DNA from: an uncultured bacterium
GTDB lineage: Bacteria; Bacillota; Clostridia; Lachnospirales; Lachnospiraceae
DNA: 64,000 nucleotides
Assembly: GCA_947175015.1 (NCBI GenBank)
Contig: CAMWLE010000003.1
Span: forward strand, 20,888 to 84,887
Reading direction: 5' to 3'
The notes beneath the pieces are model-generated. The model was not told the DNA's origin, did no database searches, and worked only from the letters and a program-made list of their open reading frames with translations. Position numbers and translations under genes: made by a program. Below, one piece after another: positions 39,273-48,879 of this stretch; positions within the stretch are counted from its first letter, which is position 1, and every line of letters starts with the position of its first letter.

Positions 39273-41798
39273 ATGGAAAAATATTATACTCAGGAAATTT
39301 CCAAATCTGACAGGATTCCCAGGCTGGTAGCGCATTTATATGCCAAAATGCCGGAGATAGAGTCCGCCAGGGCAAAATTAATTACAGAAAGTTACAGGGC
39401 AACTGAGGACAAGCCCGTCATTATGCGGCGTGCGCTTGCTTTTGAACATATTCTTGACAATATCCCCATTATTATCAGAGAGGAAGAACTGGTTGTGGGC
39501 AGCACCACCATTGCTCCCAGAGGATGCCAGACTTATCCGGAGTTCTCGTTCAAATGGCTGGAAGCGGAATTTGAAACGGTGGCAACTCGTAAGGCAGATC
39601 CTTTTTACATAGCGGAGCAGACCAAAAAAGAGTTGCGGGAGGCAGATGCTTACTGGGAAGGCAAGACCACCAGCGAACTGGCCACAGCATTGATGACAGA
39701 GGAAACGAAAAAAGCCATTGAACACAATATCTTTACACCGGGTAATTATTTTTACAATGGTGTGGGACATGTGACGGTACAATATGATAAGGTGTTGGCT
39801 GTCGGGTACAGAGGCATTATTGCACAGATGCAGGAAGAATTGGCAAAATGTAATCCCGGCGATGCTGATTATTGCACGAAAAGTCAATTCCTAAAAGCTG
39901 CCATCATCAGTTGTGAGGCAGTGATTCGTTATGCCAACAGATATGCTGATTTGGCGGAGAAGGAAGCTGCGGCCTGTTCCGATGGAATCAGAAAGCAGGA
40001 GCTTCTGCAAATAGCATCCAATTGCCGCAGGGTGCCTGAGCATGGGGCAGAATCTTTTTATGAGGCATGTCAGAGCTTCTGGTTTGTACAGCAGCTTTTG
40101 CAGCTGGAATCCAGCGGGCATTCCATTTCTCCCGGACGTTTTGATCAATATATGTATCCTTATTATAAGAAGGATCTGGATGCAGGGAAATGTACCCGTG
40201 AATTTGCGCAGGAGCTGATTGATTGTATCTGGGTCAAATTAAATGACTTGAACAAGTGCCGCGACGCTGCAAGTGCAGAAGGCTTTGCAGGATATAGTCT
40301 GTTCCAGAATCTGATTGTGGGCGGACAGGACAAGTATGGATGTGATGTGACCAATGATTTATCATTTATGTGTATCACAGCTTCCAAGCATGTATTTCTG
40401 CCCCAGCCGTCACTTTCCATACGTGTGTGGAACAAATCGCCCCATGATTTGTTGCTGAAGGCAGCGGATCTGACCAGGACAGGTATCGGACTTCCGGCCT
40501 ATTATAATGACGAGGTAATCATACCTTCCCTGATGAGCCGGGGCCTGACATTGGAGGATGCCAGAGAGTATAATATCATCGGCTGTGTGGAGCCGCAGAA
40601 GGCGGGCAAGACAGAAGGATGGCATGATGCGGCGTTCTATAATATGTGCCGTCCTTTGGAACTGGTATTCTCCAACGGATGGGACAAGGGTGAGAAAATC
40701 AGCATAGAGACCGGCCGGGTGGAGGATATGACCACCTTTGAGGAATTCTATGATGCGTATAAGAAGCAGATGGATTACAATATTTCCCTGTTGGTAAATG
40801 CGGACAATGCCATTGACGTGGCTCATGCCACCCGCTGTCCGCTGCCGTACCTTTCCTGTATGGTGGATGACTGTATCAAGAGAGGGAAAACGGTTCAGGA
40901 GGGCGGTGCCGTTTATAATTTCACAGGGCCGCAGGGCTTCGGCATTGCCAATATGGCAGATTCTCTTTATGCCGTCAAGAAGCTGGTATTTGATGAGAAG
41001 AAAGTAACGCTTGCGGACTATAAGCGTGCGCTGGCTATGAATTATGGACAGGGCTTTGATGCGGTAAGCGCCGGAGAAATTGTTGCGGAGATTCTGCGTG
41101 AGATGGAAAGCAATGGAATATCCGCAGATGAAAATCAGATTGCAGGTATGATCACAGCGGTAATGAATATGGAACTGCCTGCAGAAGATAAGAAAAAGTA
41201 TGAAGATTTGCTGGCTATGATCAATGAAGTTCCCAAATTTGGGAATGATATTGAAGAAGTGGACATGTTTGCCAGAGATGTGGCATATACCTATACCAGG
41301 CCGCTGTTAAACTATTACAATCCCAGGGGGGGACAGTTCCAGGCAGGATTGTATCCGGTATCTGCAAATGTGCCTTTGGGCGCTCAGACCGGAGCCACGC
41401 CGGATGGCAGGCTGGCACATACTCCCGTAGCGGATGGTGTGTCACCTTCGGCAGGCAAGGATGTGTATGGCCCTACGGCGGCAGCGAATTCCGTTTCCAA
41501 GCTGGATCACGGAATCGCTTCCAATGGCACCCTGTTTAACCAGAAATTCCACCCTACGGCTCTGAGCGGAGAGAAGGGATTGGAGAATTTTGTGGCGTTG
41601 ATCAGATCGTATTTTGACCAGAAGGGAAGCCATATGCAGTTTAATGTGGTGGATCGGGAGACATTGCTGGATGCACAGGCACATCCTGAGAAATATGCCC
41701 ATCTGGTAGTGCGGGTGGCCGGTTACAGCGCATTGTTCACCACACTTTCCAAGTCATTGCAGGATGACATTATCCGCAGGACGGAGCAGGGATTCTAG
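39273..41798 (+). CDS. Glycyl radical enzyme, probable B12-independent 1,2-propanediol dehydratase
   Basis: GRE fold sequence with C-terminal glycyl loop VVRVAGYSALFTTLSKSLQDDII; inside a PduP/PduL/BMC locus. Confidence 0.88.
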   Translation: MEKYYTQEISKSDRIPRLVAHLYAKMPEIESARAKLITESYRATEDKPVIMRRALAFEHILDNIPIIIREEELVVGSTTIAPRGCQTYPEFSFKWLEAEFETVATRKADPFYIAEQTKKELREADAYWEGKTTSELATALMTEETKKAIEHNIFTPGNYFYNGVGHVTVQYDKVLAVGYRGIIAQMQEELAKCNPGDADYCTKSQFLKAAIISCEAVIRYANRYADLAEKEAAACSDGIRKQELLQIASNCRRVPEHGAESFYEACQSFWFVQQLLQLESSGHSISPGRFDQYMYPYYKKDLDAGKCTREFAQELIDCIWVKLNDLNKCRDAASAEGFAGYSLFQNLIVGGQDKYGCDVTNDLSFMCITASKHVFLPQPSLSIRVWNKSPHDLLLKAADLTRTGIGLPAYYNDEVIIPSLMSRGLTLEDAREYNIIGCVEPQKAGKTEGWHDAAFYNMCRPLELVFSNGWDKGEKISIETGRVEDMTTFEEFYDAYKKQMDYNISLLVNADNAIDVAHATRCPLPYLSCMVDDCIKRGKTVQEGGAVYNFTGPQGFGIANMADSLYAVKKLVFDEKKVTLADYKRALAMNYGQGFDAVSAGEIVAEILREMESNGISADENQIAGMITAVMNMELPAEDKKKYEDLLAMINEVPKFGNDIEEVDMFARDVAYTYTRPLLNYYNPRGGQFQAGLYPVSANVPLGAQTGATPDGRLAHTPVADGVSPSAGKDVYGPTAAANSVSKLDHGIASNGTLFNQKFHPTALSGEKGLENFVALIRSYFDQKGSHMQFNVVDRETLLDAQAHPEKYAHLVVRVAGYSALFTTLSKSLQDDIIRRTEQGF

Positions 41799-41949
41799 TG
41801 AGCAGAGATTTTCCAAGTCATTGCGTTTTGGGGTGCCGTATAGCGGCGAAATGTGAGTTGATGTGAAGAATATAATGTTCGCAACCCTGATTTGAGCTGC
41901 TTACCAGTGGCGGGAAAATGAAGGCCAGGGTGAAAAATGAGGGATAGAA

Positions 41950-42741
41950 ATGGATTATTTACAGACAAAAGGTCGGATATTTGATATACAGCGCTATTCT
42001 ATCCATGACGGAACGGGAATCCGCACAATCTGTTTTCTGAAAGGATGCGTGCTGCGGTGTAAGTGGTGCTGCAACCCGGAATCTCAGGAATATGGGATAC
42101 AGGAAATGATGGTGCAAGGAAAGGTAAAAATCATTGGGCAGGATGTGACAGTGGCGGATGTCATGGAGACCGTGGAGAAAGACAGGCCGTATTACTTACG
42201 TTCCGGCGGAGGGTTGACACTTTCCGGTGGAGAGAGTCTCTGCCAGCCGGAGTTTGCCAGGGATTTGCTTCATGCGGCGAAAGCGGTGGGAATTAATACA
42301 GCCATGGAAAGCATGGCTTGCGCTAAGTGGAATGTGATTGAAGAAATATTGCCGTATCTTGACCATTATCTTATGGATATTAAACATATGGACAGTGATA
42401 AACATAAGAGATTTACAGGGAAGGGGAATGAGCTGATGCTGGAAAACGCGGGGAAAATTGCGGCTTCCGGGCAGACGCGTCTCAGTATTCGTGTACCTGT
42501 GATTCCCACTTTTAATGATACCGCAGCAGAAATCAGGGAAATTGCGCAGTTTGCGGAAAGGCTTCCCGGTGTGGAAGAGATTTATCTGCTTCCTTATCAC
42601 AGACTGGGGCAGGATAAGTATGAGGGATTGGGCAGAACTTACGAATTGCCGGATATCCTGCCGCCTGCTCCGGAACATATGCAGATGTTGAAGAAGACGG
42701 TGGAGACAAGCACAGGTTTAAGATGTCAGATCGGAGGATAA
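41950..42741 (+). CDS. Glycyl radical enzyme activase (radical SAM), short form
   Basis: GRIFDIQRYSIHDGTGIRTICFLKGCVLRCKWCCNPESQ (CxxxCxxC); directly downstream of the GRE. Confidence 0.9.
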   Translation: MDYLQTKGRIFDIQRYSIHDGTGIRTICFLKGCVLRCKWCCNPESQEYGIQEMMVQGKVKIIGQDVTVADVMETVEKDRPYYLRSGGGLTLSGGESLCQPEFARDLLHAAKAVGINTAMESMACAKWNVIEEILPYLDHYLMDIKHMDSDKHKRFTGKGNELMLENAGKIAASGQTRLSIRVPVIPTFNDTAAEIREIAQFAERLPGVEEIYLLPYHRLGQDKYEGLGRTYELPDILPPAPEHMQMLKKTVETSTGLRCQIGG

Positions 42742-42784
42742 GTAATTGTTTTGATCGACACGTACTTGGTAGGGAGGAGTTTTT

Positions 42785-43552
42785 ATGTTGTTTGGTAAGA
42801 ATGCACACACAGAAAAGGCGGCTTCAGGTCATCTGCACAGGATTTCCATTTTTGACACAGATTACCCAATAGATAAGTCAAACTGGTTTCAGGTATATTC
42901 TGCCTGCCTGGGTAAGGTAATGGTAATTCAGAATGCCTGTGCGGAGCAGGTGGTAAAAAACAGGAATTGGTATGTTGATTTTGGTGCGGGTACATTGTCT
43001 TTTGGAAACGACAGTTATCCGGTACAATTCCTTGGCAGCGAATCTTCTTACAGCAATACATGGATGTGGGGTTGGAATAATATCAACGGATTTGACGAGA
43101 AACTTATCAGGCTGGCAGAGGAAACGAAGAAGACAGGAGAGGCATGGAATCTGGAGCCATTGACGGTGGATACCTTCGACCTTGATGATACCTTTAACGG
43201 GCATAACCTTTCTATTGTGGCATGTGGGATTTCAAAAGAGAATTATTGTTATTACAGGGGCCCCCATGACAATGGCGCAGTGTTTATGGCATTTTCCGGT
43301 GTGACGGAGTCCGTTTTCAGTCCGGTGAACGCAGATGATTTTATTTCCACTGTTTTGGATTGTATACAGAAAGTATCCGTAGAGCACAGGATTTTTACAG
43401 AGAGTTTTCTGATGTGGAACGGCACAAAATACGATTGGGAGGGAAATGATTTAATTGCACATTTCCCTCAGGATGTGGTAATTACTTTTGAACAGGCGGA
43501 GGATTTATGGCGGATTGCTTCGATGAAAACAGTGAAGCAGGCAGAGGGATGA
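42785..43552 (+). CDS. DUF6882-like protein of unknown function
   Basis: WYVDFGAGTLSFGNDSYPVQFLGSESSYSNTWMWGWNNINGFDEKLI. Confidence 0.65.
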   Translation: MLFGKNAHTEKAASGHLHRISIFDTDYPIDKSNWFQVYSACLGKVMVIQNACAEQVVKNRNWYVDFGAGTLSFGNDSYPVQFLGSESSYSNTWMWGWNNINGFDEKLIRLAEETKKTGEAWNLEPLTVDTFDLDDTFNGHNLSIVACGISKENYCYYRGPHDNGAVFMAFSGVTESVFSPVNADDFISTVLDCIQKVSVEHRIFTESFLMWNGTKYDWEGNDLIAHFPQDVVITFEQAEDLWRIASMKTVKQAEG

Positions 43553-43923
43553 CAATGGATTGGCTTGATGACAGGACGAAACAGAGAATTGTGCAGGAGT
43601 TGGTACCAGGCAAACAGATCACGCTGGCGCATATCATTGCCAGTCCGGATTCAATTTTATATGAAAAGCTGGGGCTGAATCCCAGTATAGATTATGCCCG
43701 GGCGGCCATCGGCATCATGACGGTTTCGCCAGCGGAGACTGCTATTATCATGGCGGACGTGGGTATGAAGGCTGCTGCGATTGACCTGGGATTTGTGGAC
43801 AGGTTCAGCGGCTCACTGATCATTTCCGGTACTGTGTCAGAAGTAGAAGCTTCCGAACAGGCAATTTTGGACTATGTGAAAAATGAACTGAAATATGCGG
43901 TCTGCGGAATTACCCGCACTTGA
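43549..43923 (+). CDS. EutS/PduU-type (permuted BMC) shell protein
   Basis: KQRIVQELVPGKQITLAHIIASP...AIGIMTVSPAETAIIMADVGMKAAAIDLGFVDRFSGSLIISG; ATGA overlap with the preceding gene. Confidence 0.85.
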   Translation: MTMDWLDDRTKQRIVQELVPGKQITLAHIIASPDSILYEKLGLNPSIDYARAAIGIMTVSPAETAIIMADVGMKAAAIDLGFVDRFSGSLIISGTVSEVEASEQAILDYVKNELKYAVCGITRT

Positions 43924-43966
43924 TGTTATGTGTGATTTCATTGATTGACAGCAGGAGGAGAAGCTT

Positions 43967-44326
43967 ATGAAAATAGGTGAGGTCGGATTATTGACAAATG
44001 ATGTGGTCAGGCTTGCGGATTTTTATAAACGATTATTGGGTATAGAGAATGTCAGTGAGGATGAAGTGCATCAGACATTGATAAAGGAAGAAACAATGCT
44101 GACTGTATATAACGACGGTTCGAACAAGAATAACCTGAATCAGAACATTTGCCTGGTGTTTACGGTTGATAATGTGGACGAAGAATATCAAAAGGTTTTG
44201 GATATGGGGGCGGAAATCATTCAGGAGCCAAGGGTCCAGCCATGGGGAACAATTAATATGAGCTTTTATGATCCTGATAGAAATATTGTCTATCTCAGAA
44301 GCTTTGTGAAAGAGAATTTGGATTGA
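43967..44326 (+). CDS. VOC/glyoxalase-like protein
   Basis: KIGEVGLLTNDVVRLADFYKRLLGIE...FTVDNVDEEYQKVLDMGAEIIQEPRVQPWGTINMSFYDPDRNIVYL. Confidence 0.85.
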   Translation: MKIGEVGLLTNDVVRLADFYKRLLGIENVSEDEVHQTLIKEETMLTVYNDGSNKNNLNQNICLVFTVDNVDEEYQKVLDMGAEIIQEPRVQPWGTINMSFYDPDRNIVYLRSFVKENLD

Positions 44327-44364
44327 AGTTGATTCGGGATTGCTCAGGAAGAGGGGAGAAGACG

Positions 44365-44826
44365 ATGGAATCTATGTTCAAAAAGGATTACCCGGTGGGA
44401 AGACTGGATGATATTACCTTCGTGGCCATCTTTGCAAATTATCAGGGTAAGTGGGTATATTGTTGGCATAAGCGCAGGGGCAGTTATGAACATCCGGGCG
44501 GACATGTCGAAGCGGGAGAAACGCCGATGCAGGCTGCAAAACGTGAGCTGTTTGAAGAATCCGGAATTACAGATTGCAAAATAACTCCTCTGTGGGATTA
44601 TCAGCAAATATGGGGGAATGGTGCGGGACAGAATAATGGCAGAGTGTTTTATGCGGAAGTATATTCGCTGGGGCAAATGCCGGAAAGCGAGATGAGTTCC
44701 ATTGCATTATTTGATTCTGTTCCGGATAATTACACTTATGATTCCGAGGAAGAAGCACAGGATTTGAAATTGGTGCGGAAAATGATGCAGGCATTTCAAG
44801 AGGATACAGCAGATCGGGCAATATAA
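44365..44826 (+). CDS. Nudix hydrolase
   Basis: GGHVEAGETPMQAAKRELFEESGI Nudix box. Confidence 0.92.
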   Translation: MESMFKKDYPVGRLDDITFVAIFANYQGKWVYCWHKRRGSYEHPGGHVEAGETPMQAAKRELFEESGITDCKITPLWDYQQIWGNGAGQNNGRVFYAEVYSLGQMPESEMSSIALFDSVPDNYTYDSEEEAQDLKLVRKMMQAFQEDTADRAI

Positions 44827-44827
44827 G

Positions 44828-45307
44828 ATGAGAAAGCTGATATTAATGGGCCGCAGCGAGAGCGGCAAGACTACCTTGAAACAGGCACTTTCAGGGGAAA
44901 AAATAAATTATTACAAAACGCAGTATATTCACTATCAGGATGTATTGATTGATACTCCCAGTGAATATGCCCAGACACATCACTTAGGATATGCGTTGGC
45001 CTTGTATTCCTATGAGGCGGATGTGGTGGGATTGTTGGTGGCAGCGACAGAAAGTTATACTTTATTCCCGCCCAATATTACTTGTATGGTGAATCGGGAT
45101 GTGATTGGGATTGTCACCAAGATAAATGAGCCCAAGGCAAACAGAGCTCTGGCGGAATTGTGGCTTCGCAATGCGGGGTGTAAAGATATCTTTTTTGTGG
45201 ATTCGGTGACGGGGGAAGGTGTGGATGCTATTTTGGAGTATTTGCATCAGCCGAAGAAGAAACGTCAGCTTCGACCTATGGAAGAAGCGAAGGCCAGGGA
45301 AGAATAG
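44828..45307 (+). CDS. EutP/PduV-like GTPase
   Basis: MRKLILMGRSESGKTTLKQALSGEKINYYKTQYIHYQDVLIDTPSEY...GIVTKINEPKANRALAELWLRNAG. Confidence 0.88.
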   Translation: MRKLILMGRSESGKTTLKQALSGEKINYYKTQYIHYQDVLIDTPSEYAQTHHLGYALALYSYEADVVGLLVAATESYTLFPPNITCMVNRDVIGIVTKINEPKANRALAELWLRNAGCKDIFFVDSVTGEGVDAILEYLHQPKKKRQLRPMEEAKAREE

Positions 45308-45311
45308 ATTT

Positions 45312-45461
45312 TCCAAGGAAAAAGAGCATTTCAAGGAAAAAGGGAATTCCAAGGGGAAAGAGCATTCCAAGGAAAAGGGGAATTCCATGAAAAAAGAGAA
45401 TTCTAAGGAAGAGGGACATTCCATGGAAAAAGAGAATTTCAAGGAAGAGGGATATTCCATG
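45312..45461 (+). repeat. 18-nt minisatellite, ~8.5 degenerate copies, immediately after the eutP-like stop codon
   Basis: ttccaaggaaaaagagca / tttcaaggaaaaagggaa / ttccaaggggaaagagca / ttccaaggaaaaggggaa / ttccatgaaaaaagagaa / ttctaaggaagagggaca / ttccatggaaaaagagaa / tttcaaggaagagggata. Confidence 0.95.
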
Positions 45462-45534
45462 GATAATTTGAAAAGGGTTGAACGAGGAAAACCACAAAAA
45501 TAAAACAAAAACGACACAAATCAACATGATTTTG

Positions 45535-45563
45535 TTGACTTGTCTTATGAATAGGACTATAAT
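45535..45563 (+). promoter_or_regulatory. Sigma-A promoter ahead of the fucA-like gene
   Basis: TTGACT-tgtcttatgaataggac(17)-TATAAT. Confidence 0.8.
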
Positions 45564-45793
45564 AGTAGGTATGGAATAGGAGCTTTTTCTGGCAGATTGC
45601 TTGTGCCGCCCAAAGAGGTAGGCGTTGCCCCCTCTTGGCGGCATGAGTGGAAGTGTGATAACTGTTCAGCAAGTGCCATGGCTTGGAATACAGGGCATGT
45701 TGCTGAGTAGAAATATAAGATTGCCGAACAATGTGAGTTTCATCACAGGAAAACGGTGACACAACAAAGAATAACAAATCAGGAGGAATCGAA

Positions 45794-46600
45794 ATGCAAA
45801 ACGAGTATGAAATCAAAAAAGAGATTTGCGACATCGGAAAGAGAATCTACAACAGGAATATGGTTGCTGCAAATGACGGCAATATTTCCGTGAAGATCAG
45901 CGATAACGAATTTCTTTGCACACCTACCGGTGTGTCCAAGGGATTTATGACCCCGGAGTATATCTGTAAGGTGGATGCACAGGGCAATGTAATCCAGGCA
46001 AACGGCAATTTTAAGCCTTCCAGCGAGATTAAGATGCATATGAGAGTGTATCAGGAGAGACCTGATGTAAAGAGTGTTGTGCATGCACATCCTGTATATG
46101 CTACCAGCTTTGCAATCGCAGGGATTCCTTTGACACAGCCCATTATGCCGGAAGCAGTGATCGCTCTTGGCTGTGTGCCTATCGCAAAATACGGCAGACC
46201 TTCCACCATGGAGATTCCGGATGCCGTATCTGAGTATGTACAATACTTTGATGCTGTATTGTTGGAGAATCATGGTGCTTTGACCTATTCTGATTCCTTG
46301 TTGAGTGCATATCTGAAGATGGAATCTGTGGAATTTTATGCACAGCTTTTGTATCAGTCAAGACTCTTGGGCGGCCCTAAGGAATTCACGCCTCAGCAGG
46401 TGGAAGATCTCTACGAGATCAGGAGACAGTTTGGCATGAAGGGACGTCATCCTGCAAATCTTTGTCCGAATGCAAAGGAAGGCAAGCCCAGCTGTCATAC
46501 CTGTGGCGGCGGATGCTCCAGCAAGAAAGAAAACGTGCAGGCTTCACCTGAACTGGTAGCAGAGATTACCAAGAAGATTCTTGAGCAATTAGGAAAATGA
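45794..46600 (+). CDS. fucA: Class II aldolase (L-fuculose-1-phosphate aldolase-like) with C-terminal encapsulation-peptide-like helix
   Basis: NRNMVAANDGNISVKISDNEFLCTPTGVSKGFM...VHAHPVYATSFAIAG; C-term SPELVAEITKKILEQLGK. Confidence 0.88.
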   Translation: MQNEYEIKKEICDIGKRIYNRNMVAANDGNISVKISDNEFLCTPTGVSKGFMTPEYICKVDAQGNVIQANGNFKPSSEIKMHMRVYQERPDVKSVVHAHPVYATSFAIAGIPLTQPIMPEAVIALGCVPIAKYGRPSTMEIPDAVSEYVQYFDAVLLENHGALTYSDSLLSAYLKMESVEFYAQLLYQSRLLGGPKEFTPQQVEDLYEIRRQFGMKGRHPANLCPNAKEGKPSCHTCGGGCSSKKENVQASPELVAEITKKILEQLGK

Positions 46601-47301
46601 TGGATAAAAGAGAACTGGAAAACATTGTACGCGAAGTTTTGAGTAGAACAATGGATGAAACCAGGGCCGCCGGGACTTTATTTCCGGAACAGGAATGCAA
46701 AGAGACTATGTTGCATACGCCAGACTTTAGTCAGGTGCAGGCATCGGGTGTTTCTGTATCAAACAATGGCAGAGTAGTCCAGAATGGTGAGGTTTTGTCA
46801 ACAACGCATAGGGGGACAAAGAAAGCCATGGGTACTCTGACCAACGCAAATGGTGGTCTGGTACAGGTATCCATGCCCCTTGCTCTGGCGGTAAAGTTGA
46901 TTGAACAGATTGAGGCAAAAGCGGCGGAGTGGAATATGAGAGTTGTCACCGCTGTGTCAGATGCCTCCGGCAGGCCGGTGGCGGTTCATTGTATGGATGG
47001 TGCCTACATGGGAAGTTTTGATGTGGCATTGAATAAGACTTATACATCTATTGCGTTTCAGATGTCTACCGCAGAGCTTGGAAAATTAAGCCAGCCGGGA
47101 ATGAGCCTTTATGGAATACAGTTCACAAATGAGGGCAGAATTGTCATTTTTGGCGGAGGCGAAGTATTGACGCAGAATGGTGTCATCATAGGCGCGTTGG
47201 GTGTCAGTGGAGGAAGTGCACAGCAGGACACGGAACTGGCGGCTTATGGGAAGAAGATGTTTGAGTCAGAATTAGAACAGGAGGTAATCAAGTGCTTGTA
47301 A
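46597..47301 (+). CDS. GlcG/HbpS-like (PduO C-terminal-like) protein with N-terminal encapsulation-peptide-like helix
   Basis: MDKRELENIVREVLSRTMDE N-term; SMPLALAVKLIEQIEAKAAEWNMRVVTAVSDASGRPVAVHCMDGAYMGSFDVALNKTYTSIAF. Confidence 0.85.
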   Translation: MMDKRELENIVREVLSRTMDETRAAGTLFPEQECKETMLHTPDFSQVQASGVSVSNNGRVVQNGEVLSTTHRGTKKAMGTLTNANGGLVQVSMPLALAVKLIEQIEAKAAEWNMRVVTAVSDASGRPVAVHCMDGAYMGSFDVALNKTYTSIAFQMSTAELGKLSQPGMSLYGIQFTNEGRIVIFGGGEVLTQNGVIIGALGVSGGSAQQDTELAAYGKKMFESELEQEVIKCL

Positions 47302-48680
47302 ATGAGAGCCTGGTACAGGATATTGTACAGGAAGTGGTTGCAAAATTGCAGATTGCGGAGCCAGCCGGGAAAATGCATGGTGTATTTACCGATATGAATG
47401 ATGCGATTGCAGCGGCAAAAGCATCACAGGCGATTATTCGTAGAATGTCTCTTGACCAGAGGGAACAGATTATCAGTAATATCCGCAGAAAAACACATGA
47501 AAATGCGGAAGTAATAGCCAGAATGGGCGTAAATGAAACAGGAATGGGCAATGTGGGGCATAAGATTTTAAAACATCATCTTGTAGCCGACAAGACGCCG
47601 GGGACGGAAGACTTAAAGACAACAGCATGGTCCGGAGACAGAGGGTTGACGTTGATTGAGATGGGGCCTTTCGGTGTGATTGGCGCGATTACACCTTGCA
47701 CAAATCCCAGTGAGACAGTTATCTGTAATTCGATTGGAATGATTGCGGCAGGGAATACGGTAGTATTTAATCCCCATCCGCAGGCCATTAAGACTTCTAT
47801 TTTTGCATTGAATATGATCAATGAAGCGTCTCTGGAGGCAGGCGGCCCGGATAATGTGGCTTGTACCGTGGAAAATCCTACCTTAGAGAGCAGTAATATT
47901 ATGATGAAGCATAAGGATATTCCCTTGATTGCGGCTACCGGCGGCCCAGGCGTTGTTACGGCGGTGCTTTCTTCAGGAAAGAGAGGCATTGGTGCAGGCG
48001 CCGGTAATCCGCCGGCAGTGGTGGATGAGACAGCTGATATCAGGAAAGCGGCAGAAGATATTGTAAATGGTTGTACCTTTGACAATAATCTCCCTTGTAT
48101 TGCGGAGAAAGAAATTGTGGCGGTGGACTCCATTGCGGATGAGCTGATGCACTATATGATTTCCGAGCAGGGCTGTTATTTGGCTTCCAAGGAAGAACAG
48201 GACAAGTTGGTAGCGACGGTTCTGACACCAAAGGGATTGAATCGTAAATGTGTGGGCCGTGATGCCAAGACATTGCTGGGAATGATCGGCGTGACAGTAC
48301 CTGATAATATCCGCTGTATTGTATTTGAAGGTGAGAAAGAACATCCTTTGATCGCAGAAGAACTGATGATGCCTATCCTTGGGTTGGTTCGTGCCAAGGA
48401 TATTGATGATGCCATTGAGAAGGCTGTATGGCTGGAGCATGGCAATCGTCATTCCGCACATATTCATTCTAAGAACATAGATAATATCACAAAGTATGCA
48501 AGGGAAATTGATACGGCAATTCTGGTGAAGAATGCACCGTCCTATGCGGCGTTGGGCTTCGGAGGAGAAGGGTATTGTACCTTTACCATTGCCAGCCGTA
48601 CCGGAGAGGGATTGACCAGTGCAAAATCATTTACCAAGAGCAGAAGATGTGTTATGGCGGATAGCCTTTGCATACGGTAA
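47292..48680 (+). CDS. pduP: CoA-acylating propionaldehyde dehydrogenase
   Basis: N-term EP VNESLVQDIVQEVVAKLQIAE; aldehyde dehydrogenase with GPFGVIGAITPCTNPSETVICNSIGMIAAGN...NNLPCIAEKEI. Confidence 0.93.
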   Translation: MLVNESLVQDIVQEVVAKLQIAEPAGKMHGVFTDMNDAIAAAKASQAIIRRMSLDQREQIISNIRRKTHENAEVIARMGVNETGMGNVGHKILKHHLVADKTPGTEDLKTTAWSGDRGLTLIEMGPFGVIGAITPCTNPSETVICNSIGMIAAGNTVVFNPHPQAIKTSIFALNMINEASLEAGGPDNVACTVENPTLESSNIMMKHKDIPLIAATGGPGVVTAVLSSGKRGIGAGAGNPPAVVDETADIRKAAEDIVNGCTFDNNLPCIAEKEIVAVDSIADELMHYMISEQGCYLASKEEQDKLVATVLTPKGLNRKCVGRDAKTLLGMIGVTVPDNIRCIVFEGEKEHPLIAEELMMPILGLVRAKDIDDAIEKAVWLEHGNRHSAHIHSKNIDNITKYAREIDTAILVKNAPSYAALGFGGEGYCTFTIASRTGEGLTSAKSFTKSRRCVMADSLCIR

Positions 48681-48840
48681 AAGTGTGTAAAGAATTTCTA
48701 AGCTGTCAAAGTACGCCAGCTAAGAATTTCCAGGTCTGCACAGCAGAGCTTTTACACACTGAAGAATGCCAAGTGAGCAAGCTCACTTTGTACAGGCATT
48801 CTTTCACGGGTTGTTTGTGCCGCCGTTGGAGGCGGTAATA
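48681..48840 (+). other. Intercistronic region with a chain of strong hairpins
   Basis: AGTGTGTAAAG/CTTTTACACACT outer stem; GAATTTCTAAGCTG/CAGCTAAGAATTTC; AAGTGAGC-AA-GCTCACTT; GAAGAATGCC/GGCATTCTTTC; CCGCC/GGCGG. Confidence 0.75.
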
Positions 48841-48879
48841 GAGGATTAAAACTTAAATTCAGAGAGAGGAGAGCAGAAA

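Noticed and set aside
39273-41798. GRE as choline TMA-lyase (CutC) or pyruvate formate-lyase
   Set aside because: Neighbourhood (fucA-like aldolase, PduP, PduL, rhaBAD in the window) fits propanediol; activity not provable from sequence alone.
45312-45461. Short regular repeats considered as a CRISPR array
   Set aside because: Units are contiguous 18-mers without unique spacers; no cas genes nearby.
45062-45517. Minus-strand 151-aa ORF (SLEFSFFMEFPFSLE repeats)
   Set aside because: Mirror of the 18-nt array and of the GTPase gene; shadow ORF.
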